NCBI GenBank assembly: GCA_938002955.1
Contig: CALLAA010000098.1
Coordinates: forward strand, 1-51,723
Length of the DNA stretch: 51,723 nucleotides
From: an uncultured Acidimicrobiales bacterium
GTDB taxonomy: Bacteria > Actinomycetota > Acidimicrobiia > Acidimicrobiales > SHLQ01
Direction: 5' to 3'
A program made the translations under genes and the position numbers. Every line of letters starts with the position of its first letter. The stretch's first letter is position 1. Positions 17,495-26,806 of this stretch are shown here, piece by piece. The notes beneath the pieces were generated by a model. It was given only the letters and a program-made list of their open reading frames with translations, did not search any database and was not told where the DNA came from.

Positions 17495-18195
17495 ATACCG
17501 CTCGCAGCCAACGGGCACTTCGCGTCGTCGATCTCCTCCTGATCGCCATCGCCGCGCCGCTCTGGATACCCGTCTTTGCGATCATCGCCCTGGCGGTGTT
17601 GTTCTCCTCCGGCTCGCCAATCCTGTTTCACCAGGAGCGGGTCGGCCGCAACGGAGACACCTTCTCGATGCGAAAGTTCCGGTCGATGCGAAATGGCGAC
17701 AATCCGCTCATCCCGGACCCTGACCGGATCACCCGCATCGGCGCGATTCTCCGCAGGACATCGCTCGACGAGCTTCCGCAGTTGTTGAACGTCATAGATG
17801 GCTCGATGAGCCTCGTCGGCCCGCGACCTATGCTGCCCGCACAGCTCTCCGCCCTATCACCCGCACAGTTCGATCGACACCTCGTCCGCCCCGGTCTCAC
17901 CGGACTCGCACAAGTCAGCGGAAGAAACACCCTCACGTGGGACGAACGGTTCGTGCATGACGTCGAGTGGGCCGAGAATCCAACCGTCCGTCGATATGTG
18001 AGCATCCTCGCTCGAACCACCTCCACCGTCATCGCTGGCGATGGAGTCGACGGCCATGCGATCGATGACCGTGTCCTTGTCGAAACCGAACACGCGGTGC
18101 TCGACCTCGACGAGATCTCACTCGACGGGATCTCACGTGGAACACCCACTCCTCGAACATCTGCACGACTGAGCGGATCGGCCGATCGCCGATGA
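17491..18195 (+). CDS. Initiating phosphoglycosyl transferase, PglC type
   Basis: A 234-residue bacterial sugar transferase with one N-terminal re-entrant hydrophobic segment ([20 protein letters not shown]). It has the core catalytic signatures [22 protein letters not shown] and [13 protein letters not shown], then [13 protein letters not shown]. It transfers a sugar-1-phosphate from a UDP-sugar to undecaprenyl phosphate, the first membrane step of the pathway. The short monotopic form matches PglC rather than the five-helix WbaP type. GTG start in a 4-bp overlap with the epimerase gene. A poorly conserved tail of about 40 residues follows the core. It is the only initiating enzyme seen in the window. 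Confidence 0.93.
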   Translation: MNTARSQRALRVVDLLLIAIAAPLWIPVFAIIALAVLFSSGSPILFHQERVGRNGDTFSMRKFRSMRNGDNPLIPDPDRITRIGAILRRTSLDELPQLLNVIDGSMSLVGPRPMLPAQLSALSPAQFDRHLVRPGLTGLAQVSGRNTLTWDERFVHDVEWAENPTVRRYVSILARTTSTVIAGDGVDGHAIDDRVLVETEHAVLDLDEISLDGISRGTPTPRTSARLSGSADRR

Positions 18196-18914
18196 GCTCA
18201 CTCCGAACCGATAGACCGAGTCGCCCAGAACCGGACGTTCCCGGAATCACCGTCATTGCGTCACGGCAGACCGTTCGCCACGTCGTCGTCCTCGGCGCCG
18301 GCGGGCACGGACGCGAGCTCGCCGACATCGTCCGTGCGGTCGCCGACGGGTCTGGAGACGTCAGTCTCCTCGGTGTCATCGATGACAACGAACCGGACCG
18401 AGCGCTCCTCGGTCGGTCGGGAATGCGATTCCTCGGCGGCCGGTCAGCGCTCGATGGGCGAGACGTCGATGTACATATCGGTGTCGGCTATCCCCACATC
18501 CGCCGCGCCATCGATGAGGCTCTGCAGCGACCAGCGCAGGCCATCGTGCACCCGACAGCGCTCGTTGGATCTACCGTCACGCTCGGGGCTGGAGCCGTTC
18601 TCGCCCAAAACGTAATCGTGACGACCAACATCACCATTGGACGCCACAGCCACATAAACATCGGCGCATCGATCTCGCACGACTGCACCATTGGCGACTA
18701 CGTCACGGTATGTCCGCACGCAACCATCACCGGCTCCGCCCGCATCGGCGATGATGTCTTCATCGGCGCCGGGGCCACGCTGCTTCCCGGAGTCACGATC
18801 GGTGACAGAGCCGTGGTCGGCGCCGGCGCGGTCGTCTCGGTCGACGTCGCCCCGGACACGACGGTCGCCGGCGTGCCAGCGCGTCAGATCAACAGTTCAG
18901 ACCGATCCCGCTGA
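18192..18914 (+). CDS. PglD/NeuD-type sugar O/N-acyltransferase
   Basis: A 240-residue protein. After an unconserved 30-residue head comes a Rossmann-like domain with [18 protein letters not shown] left-handed beta-helix of hexapeptide repeats follows (from about residue 115: [16 protein letters not shown], then [15 protein letters not shown]) and ends in the typical AGVPARQI. Such enzymes acetylate an amino or hydroxyl group on a UDP-sugar. It is coupled by ATGA to the PglC-type gene, a common pairing. The last 31 bp overlap the convergent dihydropyrimidinase gene. Confidence 0.9.
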   Translation: MSSLRTDRPSRPEPDVPGITVIASRQTVRHVVVLGAGGHGRELADIVRAVADGSGDVSLLGVIDDNEPDRALLGRSGMRFLGGRSALDGRDVDVHIGVGYPHIRRAIDEALQRPAQAIVHPTALVGSTVTLGAGAVLAQNVIVTTNITIGRHSHINIGASISHDCTIGDYVTVCPHATITGSARIGDDVFIGAGATLLPGVTIGDRAVVGAGAVVSVDVAPDTTVAGVPARQINSSDRSR

Positions 18915-20284
18915 ACAAAGCGGCCGTGCCCAGATCGGCCCACGAACGTCCGCTCGTCGATCACAAACGAACCGCGCGAGAGAACGCTGCGAACCTGTCC
19001 CGTGACCTCAACGCCCTCCCAGGCCGAATTGTCGATCTGCATGTGATGCGATGCCTGACCAAGGGTGTGGCGGACCGTCGGATCGTAAATGACCACATCG
19101 GCATCAGACCCTGGGGCCAGTACACCCTTGCGCGGATACATCCCGAACATCCGCGCCGGCGTGGTCGAGCAGGTCTCGACCCATCGGGCCAGGCTTAGTT
19201 CGCTCGCAACAACACCTTGATGAATCAGGTCCATCCGGTGCTCTATCGATCCGAGACCGTTCGGAACACCAGCAAAGTCGTCGCCCAATAACTTTTCGTT
19301 ATCGCAAAACGGGCAGTGGTCGGTCGCGACCACCGCGAGATCGTCATTGCGCAGGCCCGCCCACAAGCTCGACTGCCCCTCACGTGGACGCAACGGCGGC
19401 GAACAGATGTGGCGACGACCGGCAATACCGGGCTGGTCGAGGTGTTCCTCGATCGAGAGATATAGATACTGCGGGCATGTCTCGGCAAAAATGTTCTGAC
19501 CGCTTCGACGGGCGATCGACACCTGCTCGAGGGCCTCAGCCGATGAAAGATGCACGATGTACAGCGGGGCTTGCGCTACTGAAGCAAGCGCTGCCGCTCG
19601 GTGCACGGCCTCAGCTTCGAGACGGGCCGGACGGGTTCGGCCGTGCCACACCGGATCGGTGTTTCCCGCAGCAATTGCACGAGCGCGCAAGACATCGATC
19701 GCCAAGCCATTCTCGGCGTGCATCATGACCATGGCGCCCAGGTCGGCGGCCCGATACATCGCCGAGATCAGCTGGCCGTCATCGCTGTACCACGCACCGG
19801 GATAGGCCATAAAATACTTGAAGCTCGTGATGCCCTCGTCCATGACGGTGCTCATCTCACGCAACGACTCATCATCCACCTGCCCCATGGCGAGATGGAA
19901 GGCATAGTCGATAGCGCACTGCCCGTCGGCTTCGCTGTGGCGGGCCTCGACCGCGTCGCGAACATGCATGCCGCTGAGCTGCCCAGCAAAGTCCACGACG
20001 GTCGTCGTTCCGCCCCAGGCCGCAGCAGCCGTGCCGGTTGCGAAGGTGTCAGACGACGTGGCCTCGGGGGTCATCTCGAGTTGCAGGTGGACGTGTGCGT
20101 CTACACCGCCCGGAAGTACATAACACCCCGACGCATCGACGACCCGTTCGGCCGTCTCCTGAGCACGGACCGAAACGTCGCTCCCCGGAGTTACCAGGGC
20201 GACGATCTTTTCACCCTCGATGAGCACGTCGGCGGGGGTTGCCCCCGATGACGACACGACTTGGCCACCCGTTATGACGAACAT
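18884..20284 (-). CDS. hydA: Dihydropyrimidinase / D-hydantoinase
   Basis: A 466-residue cytosolic amidohydrolase with the full binuclear metal site: HVH in GGVDAHVHLQ near residue 57, the carbamylated lysine in SFKYFMAYPG, His in MMHAENG, His in IVHLSSAEAL, and Asp in VVATDHCPFC. It opens cyclic amides such as dihydropyrimidines or hydantoins. ATG 20284 starts 14 bp after the upstream dehydratase stop; a longer start would overlap that gene. It is the only apparent catabolic gene among polysaccharide genes. Either it was placed there by rearrangement or it acts on an unknown cyclic amide; I have no evidence for the latter. Confidence 0.9.
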   Translation of the reverse strand: MFVITGGQVVSSSGATPADVLIEGEKIVALVTPGSDVSVRAQETAERVVDASGCYVLPGGVDAHVHLQLEMTPEATSSDTFATGTAAAAWGGTTTVVDFAGQLSGMHVRDAVEARHSEADGQCAIDYAFHLAMGQVDDESLREMSTVMDEGITSFKYFMAYPGAWYSDDGQLISAMYRAADLGAMVMMHAENGLAIDVLRARAIAAGNTDPVWHGRTRPARLEAEAVHRAAALASVAQAPLYIVHLSSAEALEQVSIARRSGQNIFAETCPQYLYLSIEEHLDQPGIAGRRHICSPPLRPREGQSSLWAGLRNDDLAVVATDHCPFCDNEKLLGDDFAGVPNGLGSIEHRMDLIHQGVVASELSLARWVETCSTTPARMFGMYPRKGVLAPGSDADVVIYDPTVRHTLGQASHHMQIDNSAWEGVEVTGQVRSVLSRGSFVIDERTFVGRSGHGRFVQRDRSELLI

Positions 20285-20297
20285 GCCCCTGATCGTG

Positions 20298-22187
20298 TCA
20301 TAGAACGATGGGCTTCGCCGCACTCTCGCGAGCACTGAAGGGAACTCGCTGAGAAAGCTCTCGCATCGAGTTCCGCGCGTTGTCGTTCGTGCTGTTGTCG
20401 AACAGACCCAGCTGGGTTGGCCGGAACGCGGGCACCGCGACGTGGGATATCAGCGGATGTGCTCGGCGAATATCGAGCTCTCCGACGCTGATCAGATCTT
20501 CGTGCATCTTCTCGCCGGGACGCAGGCCGGTGAAGACGATGTCGATTGGTTCGCCAGCGTTGGCCACCAATCGCTTTGCGACGTCAAGGATTCGGACGGG
20601 CTGACCCATGTCGAGGACCAGCGCTTCGCCACGGTGTCCAACCGCACCGGCTTGGATAACGAGCTGGCACGCTTCCTGTGGGGTCATGAAGTACCGGGTT
20701 GCGTCGGGGTGGGTGACCGTGATTGGCCCACCGGCGTCGACCTGAGCGCGGAACGCCGGCAACATCGACCCGCGAGAGCCCAATACGTTGCCGAAACGGA
20801 CGCTCACCCAATCACCCCGGCTGCGGTTCGCGTACCACGACGTGAGTTGCTCGGCGATCCGTTTGCTGTAACCCAAAACGCTCGTGGGATCGGCGGCCTT
20901 GTCGGTCGACACGTTGACGAAGTGGGTCACTCCCGTTTGAGCCGACGCCCGAAGAACGTTGTTCGTCCCGAGCACGTTCGTCTTCCAGCCCTCCTCGGCG
21001 TACATCTCGAGCAATGGCAGGTGTTTGAGTGCGGCGGCGTGAAAGACCACATGTGGACGATGCTCACCGAACACTTCTGCCACGCGGTCACCATCACGGA
21101 TGTCGGCGACAACGAGGTTGCGTGTATCGAGCAAGGCCCGCCCCTCGAGACTCATCTGAACCCCGTGCAATGCGGACTCATCGCGGTCCAACATGATCAA
21201 CTCGCTCGGGTCGAAACGAGCGATCTGGCGACAGAGCTCGGACCCGATAGAACCGCCTGCGCCGGTGACGAGGACCCGCTGGCCACTGAGATAGGAGGCA
21301 ATTGCGTCAAGATCGGTGTCGATCGCTCGGCGTCCAAGGAGGTCGGCTTCGGTGACCTCGCGCACGTCAGACAACGTGACGACCCCGTCGACGAGCTCCT
21401 GGGTGGGCGGCAACACTCGCACATCGAGTCCACACGCTGTGGCGTGATCGGCGACGGCACGAATGGTCCGTGACCCGGCACTCGGGATTGCGATAATGAC
21501 GATCGAACAGTCGAGCTCTGCGGCGACGTCGATGAGTTGTCGTCTGGTGCCTCGAACGGGCACACCTTGAACTCGAAGGTGTCGCTTGCCTGGATCGTCG
21601 TCGAGCAGCGCTACCGGGAGGTACCTGCTCGACGGGTTCTGCAACATCGAGCGAACGAGTTGTGTGCCGCCGTCCCCCGCGCCAAACACGATGACCGGTT
21701 CTCGCGTCTTTGCCGCTGACTCGCGCCGAGTCGCACGTTCGTGAGCGTGACGGCGCATGCCTCGAATCCCGACCATTGCGCACATCGCCACGAATGGAGA
21801 CAACACACTGATCGCAACGGTGACCCCAAGCGCTGCCGCACCCACGCGCAACATCGCGAGCAACACCGTGACGACGGTGACGGTCCCCGAAAGGGCAATG
21901 ACCTCTTCGAAGCTCGCCAGACGCCAACGACCACGGTAGAGACCGGAAACAAGACCGAGGACGGCCTGGAGCATGGCGGCGATGCCACCGGCGACCACGC
22001 CGTGCACCAGCGAAGCACCAAGCGACGCCGCGCCAACGGCCATCGCCACCACCCAGAGGACAGCGTCGGCGACGAGCCGCAAACTCAGACTCGGACGGAG
22101 AAGCGTCAGATTGGACGTGGCCTCCGGGGTCCGAAGACCCCGGAGATACCAAAGCCCGCTCCGCACGCGATTTCGATCTTCCTTCAT
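20298..22187 (-). CDS. PglF/WbpM/CapD-type nucleotide-sugar 4,6-dehydratase
   Basis: A 629-residue membrane protein. Four hydrophobic helices lie between residues about 30 and 150. A CoA-binding-like Rossmann domain (VIVFGAGDGGTQLVRSML) and an extended SDR domain with TGAGGSIGSELCRQI near residue 305 follow. The catalytic segment is STDKAADPTSVLGYSKR; the usual SDR tyrosine position is Leu, where characterised long-form members have Met. The enzyme converts UDP-GlcNAc to a 4-keto-6-deoxy sugar. With the PglC- and PglD-type genes it suggests a deoxy-amino sugar at the reducing end, but no PglE-type aminotransferase is present in the window. Confidence 0.92.
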   Translation of the reverse strand: MKEDRNRVRSGLWYLRGLRTPEATSNLTLLRPSLSLRLVADAVLWVVAMAVGAASLGASLVHGVVAGGIAAMLQAVLGLVSGLYRGRWRLASFEEVIALSGTVTVVTVLLAMLRVGAAALGVTVAISVLSPFVAMCAMVGIRGMRRHAHERATRRESAAKTREPVIVFGAGDGGTQLVRSMLQNPSSRYLPVALLDDDPGKRHLRVQGVPVRGTRRQLIDVAAELDCSIVIIAIPSAGSRTIRAVADHATACGLDVRVLPPTQELVDGVVTLSDVREVTEADLLGRRAIDTDLDAIASYLSGQRVLVTGAGGSIGSELCRQIARFDPSELIMLDRDESALHGVQMSLEGRALLDTRNLVVADIRDGDRVAEVFGEHRPHVVFHAAALKHLPLLEMYAEEGWKTNVLGTNNVLRASAQTGVTHFVNVSTDKAADPTSVLGYSKRIAEQLTSWYANRSRGDWVSVRFGNVLGSRGSMLPAFRAQVDAGGPITVTHPDATRYFMTPQEACQLVIQAGAVGHRGEALVLDMGQPVRILDVAKRLVANAGEPIDIVFTGLRPGEKMHEDLISVGELDIRRAHPLISHVAVPAFRPTQLGLFDNSTNDNARNSMRELSQRVPFSARESAAKPIVL

Positions 22188-22228
22188 TGGTTTCCATATC
22201 GGAGCTAGCCGATTCGATATGAGGGCAA

Positions 22229-22300
22229 CGTAGGTCTTTCCACCTAGAAAATTCGCTAGACGGCCTACGCCTCATCTCTGCTCGGACGCCGCCGATAGGG
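22229..22300. promoter_or_regulatory. Divergent control region with opposed GTAGGYC motifs
   Basis: CGTAGGTCTTTC (22229-22240) points to the rightward DUF4012 gene, and CGTAGGCCGTC on the minus strand (22269-22259) points to the leftward dehydratase gene. Together the CGTAGG/CCTACG arms form an inverted repeat. CCGATAGGG (22292-22300) lies 14 bp before the ATG at 22315. Confidence 0.4.
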
Positions 22301-22314
22301 CGAACGGACTAGTT

Positions 22315-24717
22315 ATGAGCATCGACCTACGAGACCAACTGCGCATCGACGAGGATCCCCGACAGATCCCCGAAATCCTTGACGCAACACCCCAGCACTC
22401 CCCGGCGCGTGCTCGGCGCGATCACCACCATGCCACGATCTCTCTCATCATCTCGGCGGCGATCTGTTGCATGCTGTTCTCCACGGCATCGCCTGCTGGC
22501 ATCGGCCTCGCCGACGCGTTGTATCGCGGCGCATTTGGAGCACTCGTCGTCTGGGCGGCATCGCGTTCTCGCCGCTGGACTTGGGCGCTCATCGCCGGGC
22601 TCGCGGCCGTTGCCGCGGCCAGCCTGATCACGCAGCTTCTGGCGCTCGCCGGTGTCGCTGTCGCAGCGAACGCCCTACGCACGAGACGACGCCATCACCT
22701 CGCCGGCGCGTGCGTCGCGGCGTTGTCGATGCCCGCCCTGCTTACACAAGGGGCCGGACCGGTGTGGCGTCTCTCGGGAGGTGCTCTCGACGACCCGTTT
22801 GCGATGAGTGCGCTCGTTACGATGGTTGCCACCGCTCCGGTCATTCGCTCGGGGTGGAAGACTCTGTCTCGACGAAAGCGCCGACAGATACGGACGCGTA
22901 CTCGGCGGCTGGTGTACGTCATCGGCGGCGTTCTCGCCGCAAGCCTCGCGGTGTGTGCAGCCGCAGTGCCCGCCATGCTCGATGGGCTCAACGAACTCCG
23001 CCGGGCGACAGAGGCGGCCCAAACGGGCGACTTCGATCAGGCTTCAACGCGGTTCGATACCGCTGCTGCCGATTGGGAACGAGCGAACACGATCGTGTCT
23101 GGCCCCTGGATGGTGCCGGCGCGCCTCGTACCGGTCCTGGGCCAGCACGTTCGTGCCGCGCAGGTGGTCAGCGGGCAGTCGAGTGCTCTGAGCTCCTCAG
23201 CGGCCGTAGCAACGCGTCGGGTCGACCCCGAAGCACTCATCCTCGACGGAGCGATCAACCTCGACGAGATCGATGAAATAACACCTGCCGTCGATGCCCT
23301 CGCCGCCACGGTCGACCGCGCCACCGAACGCATTGGCCAGGTCCCCTCTCCCTGGCTCCTCCCCCCGGTCGCAGACCGCGTCGACCGCTCACTCGAATTG
23401 CTCGTGCCAGCCTCTGGCGTCCTGAACGCTGCGGCCGAAGGCCTTCATGTAGGAGCGGAGCTCCTCGGGCACTCGCGCCCGGCGAACACCCTCGTCATGT
23501 TCTCGACGCCAGCTGAAGCTCGTGGAACCGGCGGTTTCATCGGTAACTGGGCCGTGGTCAGCGGCAACGACGGGCACATCGACATCGCTGCGCAATATCG
23601 CACGCGCGAGCTGAACCGGCTGCTCGAAGAGAACGGAGCCGAACTCCGCGCCGACGCAGACTACGAAGCTCGATATGGCCGGTTCGACGTCGAACGCCAC
23701 ATCCAAGACGTCACGCTCAGCCCGGACTTCCCCTCCGTTGCGCCCGTGGCGGCTGATCTCTTCACGCAGGCCACCGGTGTGGAGATCGACGCGGTGTTGT
23801 TGGTCGACCCCTTCGTGATCGAGAAACTGTTGCAATTCAGCGGACCGCTCGATCGTGGCGACGGCACCATGTTGACCGGAGCAAATGCAGCGAACGAACT
23901 GCTCGTCGAACAATACGAACGCTTCGGCGACGACGAGTCGGGCCGAGAAGCCGAGCTGCGTGAATTGACGAACCTCCTGGTCTCGACACTCCTCGACACT
24001 CCGCCAGATCCCATTGCGTTCGCCACAGAACTCGCACCACTCGCCGATCAGGATCGCGTCTCGCTGTGGTTGGCGAACGATGCCGATGGCTCGATCGCAT
24101 CACGCCTCGGCCTCGACGGGGCCTTCCCAGCATCGAACGGCGACCTGCTGTCGGTGGTTCATCAAAACGCCGGGCAGAACAAGATCGACAGCTTCCTCGA
24201 ACGAGACGTCTCTATCACGACCCGTTTGGACCCCGAGAGCAGCAGCGTCGAACACGACGTCACGATCACCCTCAACAACACCGCCCCCAGCAGCGGCCTG
24301 TCGCCTGCGGTTCTCGCATCCAACGATCAGGGCCTCGAGAACGGCACCAACCGGCTGGTTCTGTCCGTGTACACCGCGTTGCCGATTACGACCGCTCGAA
24401 TCGACGGCATCGAATTGCCCCTCCAGGCAGAAACCGAGTTTGGTCGCGCGGTCTACTCCACGGTTATCGCCGTTCCTGCGAGCGATTTCGTCACAGTCGA
24501 CCTCACGCTCGCTGGGTCCGTCGATCTGACCGACGGCTACGACATCACGCTCGGGGCACAACCGACCGTGATCGCCGACGACGTGTCATGGCACCTCCTG
24601 GCCACGACGGGCGACAAGATCATCGCACCCGCCGACTGGGCCAGCAGCAACGATGGCGTCCGATGGTCTGCGGTCCTCGACCGGGACAAGACCATCCACT
24701 TCGGCATCGACGACTAA
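22315..24717 (+). CDS. DUF4012 domain membrane protein
   Basis: An 800-residue protein. The first 215 residues hold about five hydrophobic helices and basic loops. The remainder is extracellular and matches the DUF4012 type: GPWMVPARLVPVLGQHVRAA near 262, then VMFSTPAEARGTGGFIGNW near 398. DUF4012 proteins are common in actinobacterial and Chloroflexi surface-polysaccharide loci; their activity is not established. Here it sits between the PglF-type dehydratase (divergent) and an LPXTG protein 58 bp downstream, so a role in cell-surface assembly or attachment of the polymer is a reasonable guess only. Confidence 0.88.
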   Translation: MSIDLRDQLRIDEDPRQIPEILDATPQHSPARARRDHHHATISLIISAAICCMLFSTASPAGIGLADALYRGAFGALVVWAASRSRRWTWALIAGLAAVAAASLITQLLALAGVAVAANALRTRRRHHLAGACVAALSMPALLTQGAGPVWRLSGGALDDPFAMSALVTMVATAPVIRSGWKTLSRRKRRQIRTRTRRLVYVIGGVLAASLAVCAAAVPAMLDGLNELRRATEAAQTGDFDQASTRFDTAAADWERANTIVSGPWMVPARLVPVLGQHVRAAQVVSGQSSALSSSAAVATRRVDPEALILDGAINLDEIDEITPAVDALAATVDRATERIGQVPSPWLLPPVADRVDRSLELLVPASGVLNAAAEGLHVGAELLGHSRPANTLVMFSTPAEARGTGGFIGNWAVVSGNDGHIDIAAQYRTRELNRLLEENGAELRADADYEARYGRFDVERHIQDVTLSPDFPSVAPVAADLFTQATGVEIDAVLLVDPFVIEKLLQFSGPLDRGDGTMLTGANAANELLVEQYERFGDDESGREAELRELTNLLVSTLLDTPPDPIAFATELAPLADQDRVSLWLANDADGSIASRLGLDGAFPASNGDLLSVVHQNAGQNKIDSFLERDVSITTRLDPESSSVEHDVTITLNNTAPSSGLSPAVLASNDQGLENGTNRLVLSVYTALPITTARIDGIELPLQAETEFGRAVYSTVIAVPASDFVTVDLTLAGSVDLTDGYDITLGAQPTVIADDVSWHLLATTGDKIIAPADWASSNDGVRWSAVLDRDKTIHFGIDD

Positions 24718-24775
24718 TAGTGGGCACGTCGCCCGCTTCGTCTCAAAAATTGACAGGTACTGCCGAAGGACACGG

Positions 24776-25387
24776 GTGGAACCGATCACACGCGCCGCTC
24801 GACGCCTAAGCAGCATCACCCTTGTGTTGCTGCTCATGCTGTCGTCCATGGGCAGCCCAGCGGGCGCTCAATACGGCGGTGTCTCCGGACTGTTCGTCAC
24901 ATCCTCACCGACACGCCCCGGAGTTGCTGACTTCTCGGGTCTTGGGTGCCAGGGCGGCGAAGAGGTCGTCCTGTACTTTCCCGGACTACAACCAACGAAC
25001 ACCGATCCGGCCGCCACCCAAAGCGTCCCGGGCCGCATCCTCGCAGTTACAACGGCGGTCTCGAGCCCTGATGCGCTCCTCAATGGCACATTCTCGTTCT
25101 CGAACGTCGTCCTTCCGACCGATGTCGAGCCTGGGGTGTACGAGATCCACGCACGTTGCGGCACCCTCGATCTTCGTGTCCTTATCCAGATCAACGGTGA
25201 CGGTGAAATCACGATCGATACCGATCCCGACGCGCCGATCATTAACGCGACCGAGGAAGAGGGCATTCCAGGAGCGCTGCCCTTCACCGGCAGCGACTCG
25301 AATCGCGTCGTGTCGATGGGCGCTGGCCTGATCGCGGCCGGCATCGCCTTTTTGGCCTTGTCCCGTCGTCGTAGCTCCCACGCCTGA
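24776..25387 (+). CDS. LPXTG cell-wall-anchored surface protein
   Basis: A 203-residue secreted protein. The signal peptide has LVLLLMLSSMGSPAGA with a likely cut after AGA near residue 31. A small beta-rich domain with a Cys pair follows. The C terminus is a textbook sortase signal: LPFTG at residues 168-172, a hydrophobic helix and SRRR. The GTG start at 24776 is chosen for GAAGGA just upstream; longer starts overlap the DUF4012 gene. It should be covalently attached to peptidoglycan by a sortase, none of which lies in the window. Its closeness to the DUF4012 gene suggests the two act together. Confidence 0.88.
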   Translation: MEPITRAARRLSSITLVLLLMLSSMGSPAGAQYGGVSGLFVTSSPTRPGVADFSGLGCQGGEEVVLYFPGLQPTNTDPAATQSVPGRILAVTTAVSSPDALLNGTFSFSNVVLPTDVEPGVYEIHARCGTLDLRVLIQINGDGEITIDTDPDAPIINATEEEGIPGALPFTGSDSNRVVSMGAGLIAAGIAFLALSRRRSSHA

Positions 25388-25420
25388 CGCAGCAGGATTG
25401 ATACGTTTCCGAACGTCAAT

Positions 25421-25462
25421 GTAGGCCTTTTGACTTATCTCGTTGGGACGCATGCCGATAGG
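25421..25462 (+). promoter_or_regulatory. Candidate promoter/operator with GTAGGCCTTTTG and CCGATAGG
   Basis: GTAGGCCTTTTG (25421-25432) and CCGATAGG (25455-25462) lie directly before the dehydrogenase ATG at 25468. The first motif is nearly the same as that before the epimerase gene at 16514. Confidence 0.4.
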
Positions 25463-25467
25463 TAAAC

Positions 25468-26730
25468 ATGCGTGATGTTGAACAAACCACGGTCGCTGTA
25501 TTCGGCCAAGGGTACGTAGGCCTGCCCGTTGCAATTCGGGCTGCCGGCGTTGGATTCCGAGTCATCGGCTTCGATGTCGACGAGCACAAAATCAATGGCC
25601 TACGGCGCGGCATCTCCCACGTCGAGGACATCGCAAGTTCGGTTGTCGCCGCCTCGATCGAGAACGGTTCCTACTTCCCGACCTCCTCCACCGACGACCT
25701 CGCTGGATTCGACATCGCCGTGATCTCGGTACCCACGCCGCTCACCAACGACGCACCCGACCTACGCTTCATCGAATCGGCCGTTGACATGCTGTGTCCG
25801 CACTTGCGCCCTGGCGCAACGGTCATCCTCGAGTCGACCACATACCCCGGCACCACCGACGAACTCGTGGCTCCCCGAATCGAACGCGCCACCGGCCTGG
25901 CCGCCGAGCGCGACTACTTCCTTGGCTACTCCCCCGAACGAATCGATCCTGGCAACCCGATCTGGAATCTCGTCAATACGCCCAAGGTCGTCTCGGGTGT
26001 CGGGCCCGCTTCGCTCGACGCCGTCCAGTGGTTCTTCGACCAATGCATCGACAAGACCATTCCGGTTCGGACGACCCGCGAAGCCGAAATGACCAAGCTG
26101 CTCGAGAACACGTTCCGTCATGTGAACATCGCCCTCATCAACGAACTCGCAATGTTCGCCCATGACCTCGATGTCGACATCTGGGAAGTCGTCGACGCTG
26201 CGGCGACCAAGCCGTTCGGGTTTATGCGCTTTACGCCCGGACCCGGCGTCGGCGGACATTGCCTGCCCGTCGACCCGTCGTACCTCTCGTGGGCTGTCGA
26301 GAACCGTCTTGGAAAGACCTTTCGTTTCGTCGAACTTGCGAACGACATCAACCGGCACATGCCCGACTATGTCGTGCGTCGGCTCGAGGCAGGCCTCGCC
26401 GAACGCAAATCGCTCCGTGGGGCAGAGGTGGTTCTCGTCGGCATGTCGTACAAGGCAAACACGAGCGACGCACGCGAGTCACCATCGGTACACGTCGCCA
26501 ACCGTCTCATCGACCTCGGCGCATCGGTTCGGATTGTCGATTCACACATCGATGAACGAAACATGCCTACCGGCGCAACGGAGATCGACCTGACCGTCGA
26601 GACCCTGGAGTCGGCAGAGGCGGTCATCGTCCTCGTCGACCACGATGATGTCGACATCGACTTGATCGAAGAACATGCGCAATACGTGCTCGATTGTCGC
26701 GATGTCGTGAACGGCGCCGACAAGCTGTAG
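25468..26730 (+). CDS. UDP-sugar 6-dehydrogenase (WbpA/WecC/VipA type)
   Basis: A 420-residue enzyme of the UDP-glucose/UDP-HexNAc dehydrogenase family. It has the N-terminal NAD loop FGQGYVGLPVAI, VISVPTPL, ESTTYPGTTDELV, SPERIDPGNP, the central helix ENTFRHVNIALINELA, and the catalytic cysteine in GVGGHCLPVDPSYL near residue 263. The C-terminal domain has GMSYKANTSDARESP. It oxidises C6 of a UDP-sugar to a uronic acid in two NAD+-dependent steps. The PERIDPGN and NELAMFA pattern favours UDP-HexNAc over UDP-glucose. It implies an acidic exopolysaccharide. It is a single transcription unit with its own upstream motif. Confidence 0.92.
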   Translation: MRDVEQTTVAVFGQGYVGLPVAIRAAGVGFRVIGFDVDEHKINGLRRGISHVEDIASSVVAASIENGSYFPTSSTDDLAGFDIAVISVPTPLTNDAPDLRFIESAVDMLCPHLRPGATVILESTTYPGTTDELVAPRIERATGLAAERDYFLGYSPERIDPGNPIWNLVNTPKVVSGVGPASLDAVQWFFDQCIDKTIPVRTTREAEMTKLLENTFRHVNIALINELAMFAHDLDVDIWEVVDAAATKPFGFMRFTPGPGVGGHCLPVDPSYLSWAVENRLGKTFRFVELANDINRHMPDYVVRRLEAGLAERKSLRGAEVVLVGMSYKANTSDARESPSVHVANRLIDLGASVRIVDSHIDERNMPTGATEIDLTVETLESAEAVIVLVDHDDVDIDLIEEHAQYVLDCRDVVNGADKL

Positions 26731-26793
26731 CCGTGCCCTAGTAGAACTGTTCGTTCGGCTCCACTCAGGCCGTAGCCGGCCACCTGCGACAGC

Positions 26794-26806
26794 TACGCTC
26801 TGGCTA
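26794..26806 (+). promoter_or_regulatory. Probable leaderless promoter -10 element
   Basis: TACGCT (26794-26799) is followed by exactly 6 nt and then the ATG at 26806, with no ribosome site. This is the spacing of a leaderless actinobacterial transcript. The same arrangement precedes the genes starting at 50850 and 51614. Confidence 0.4.
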
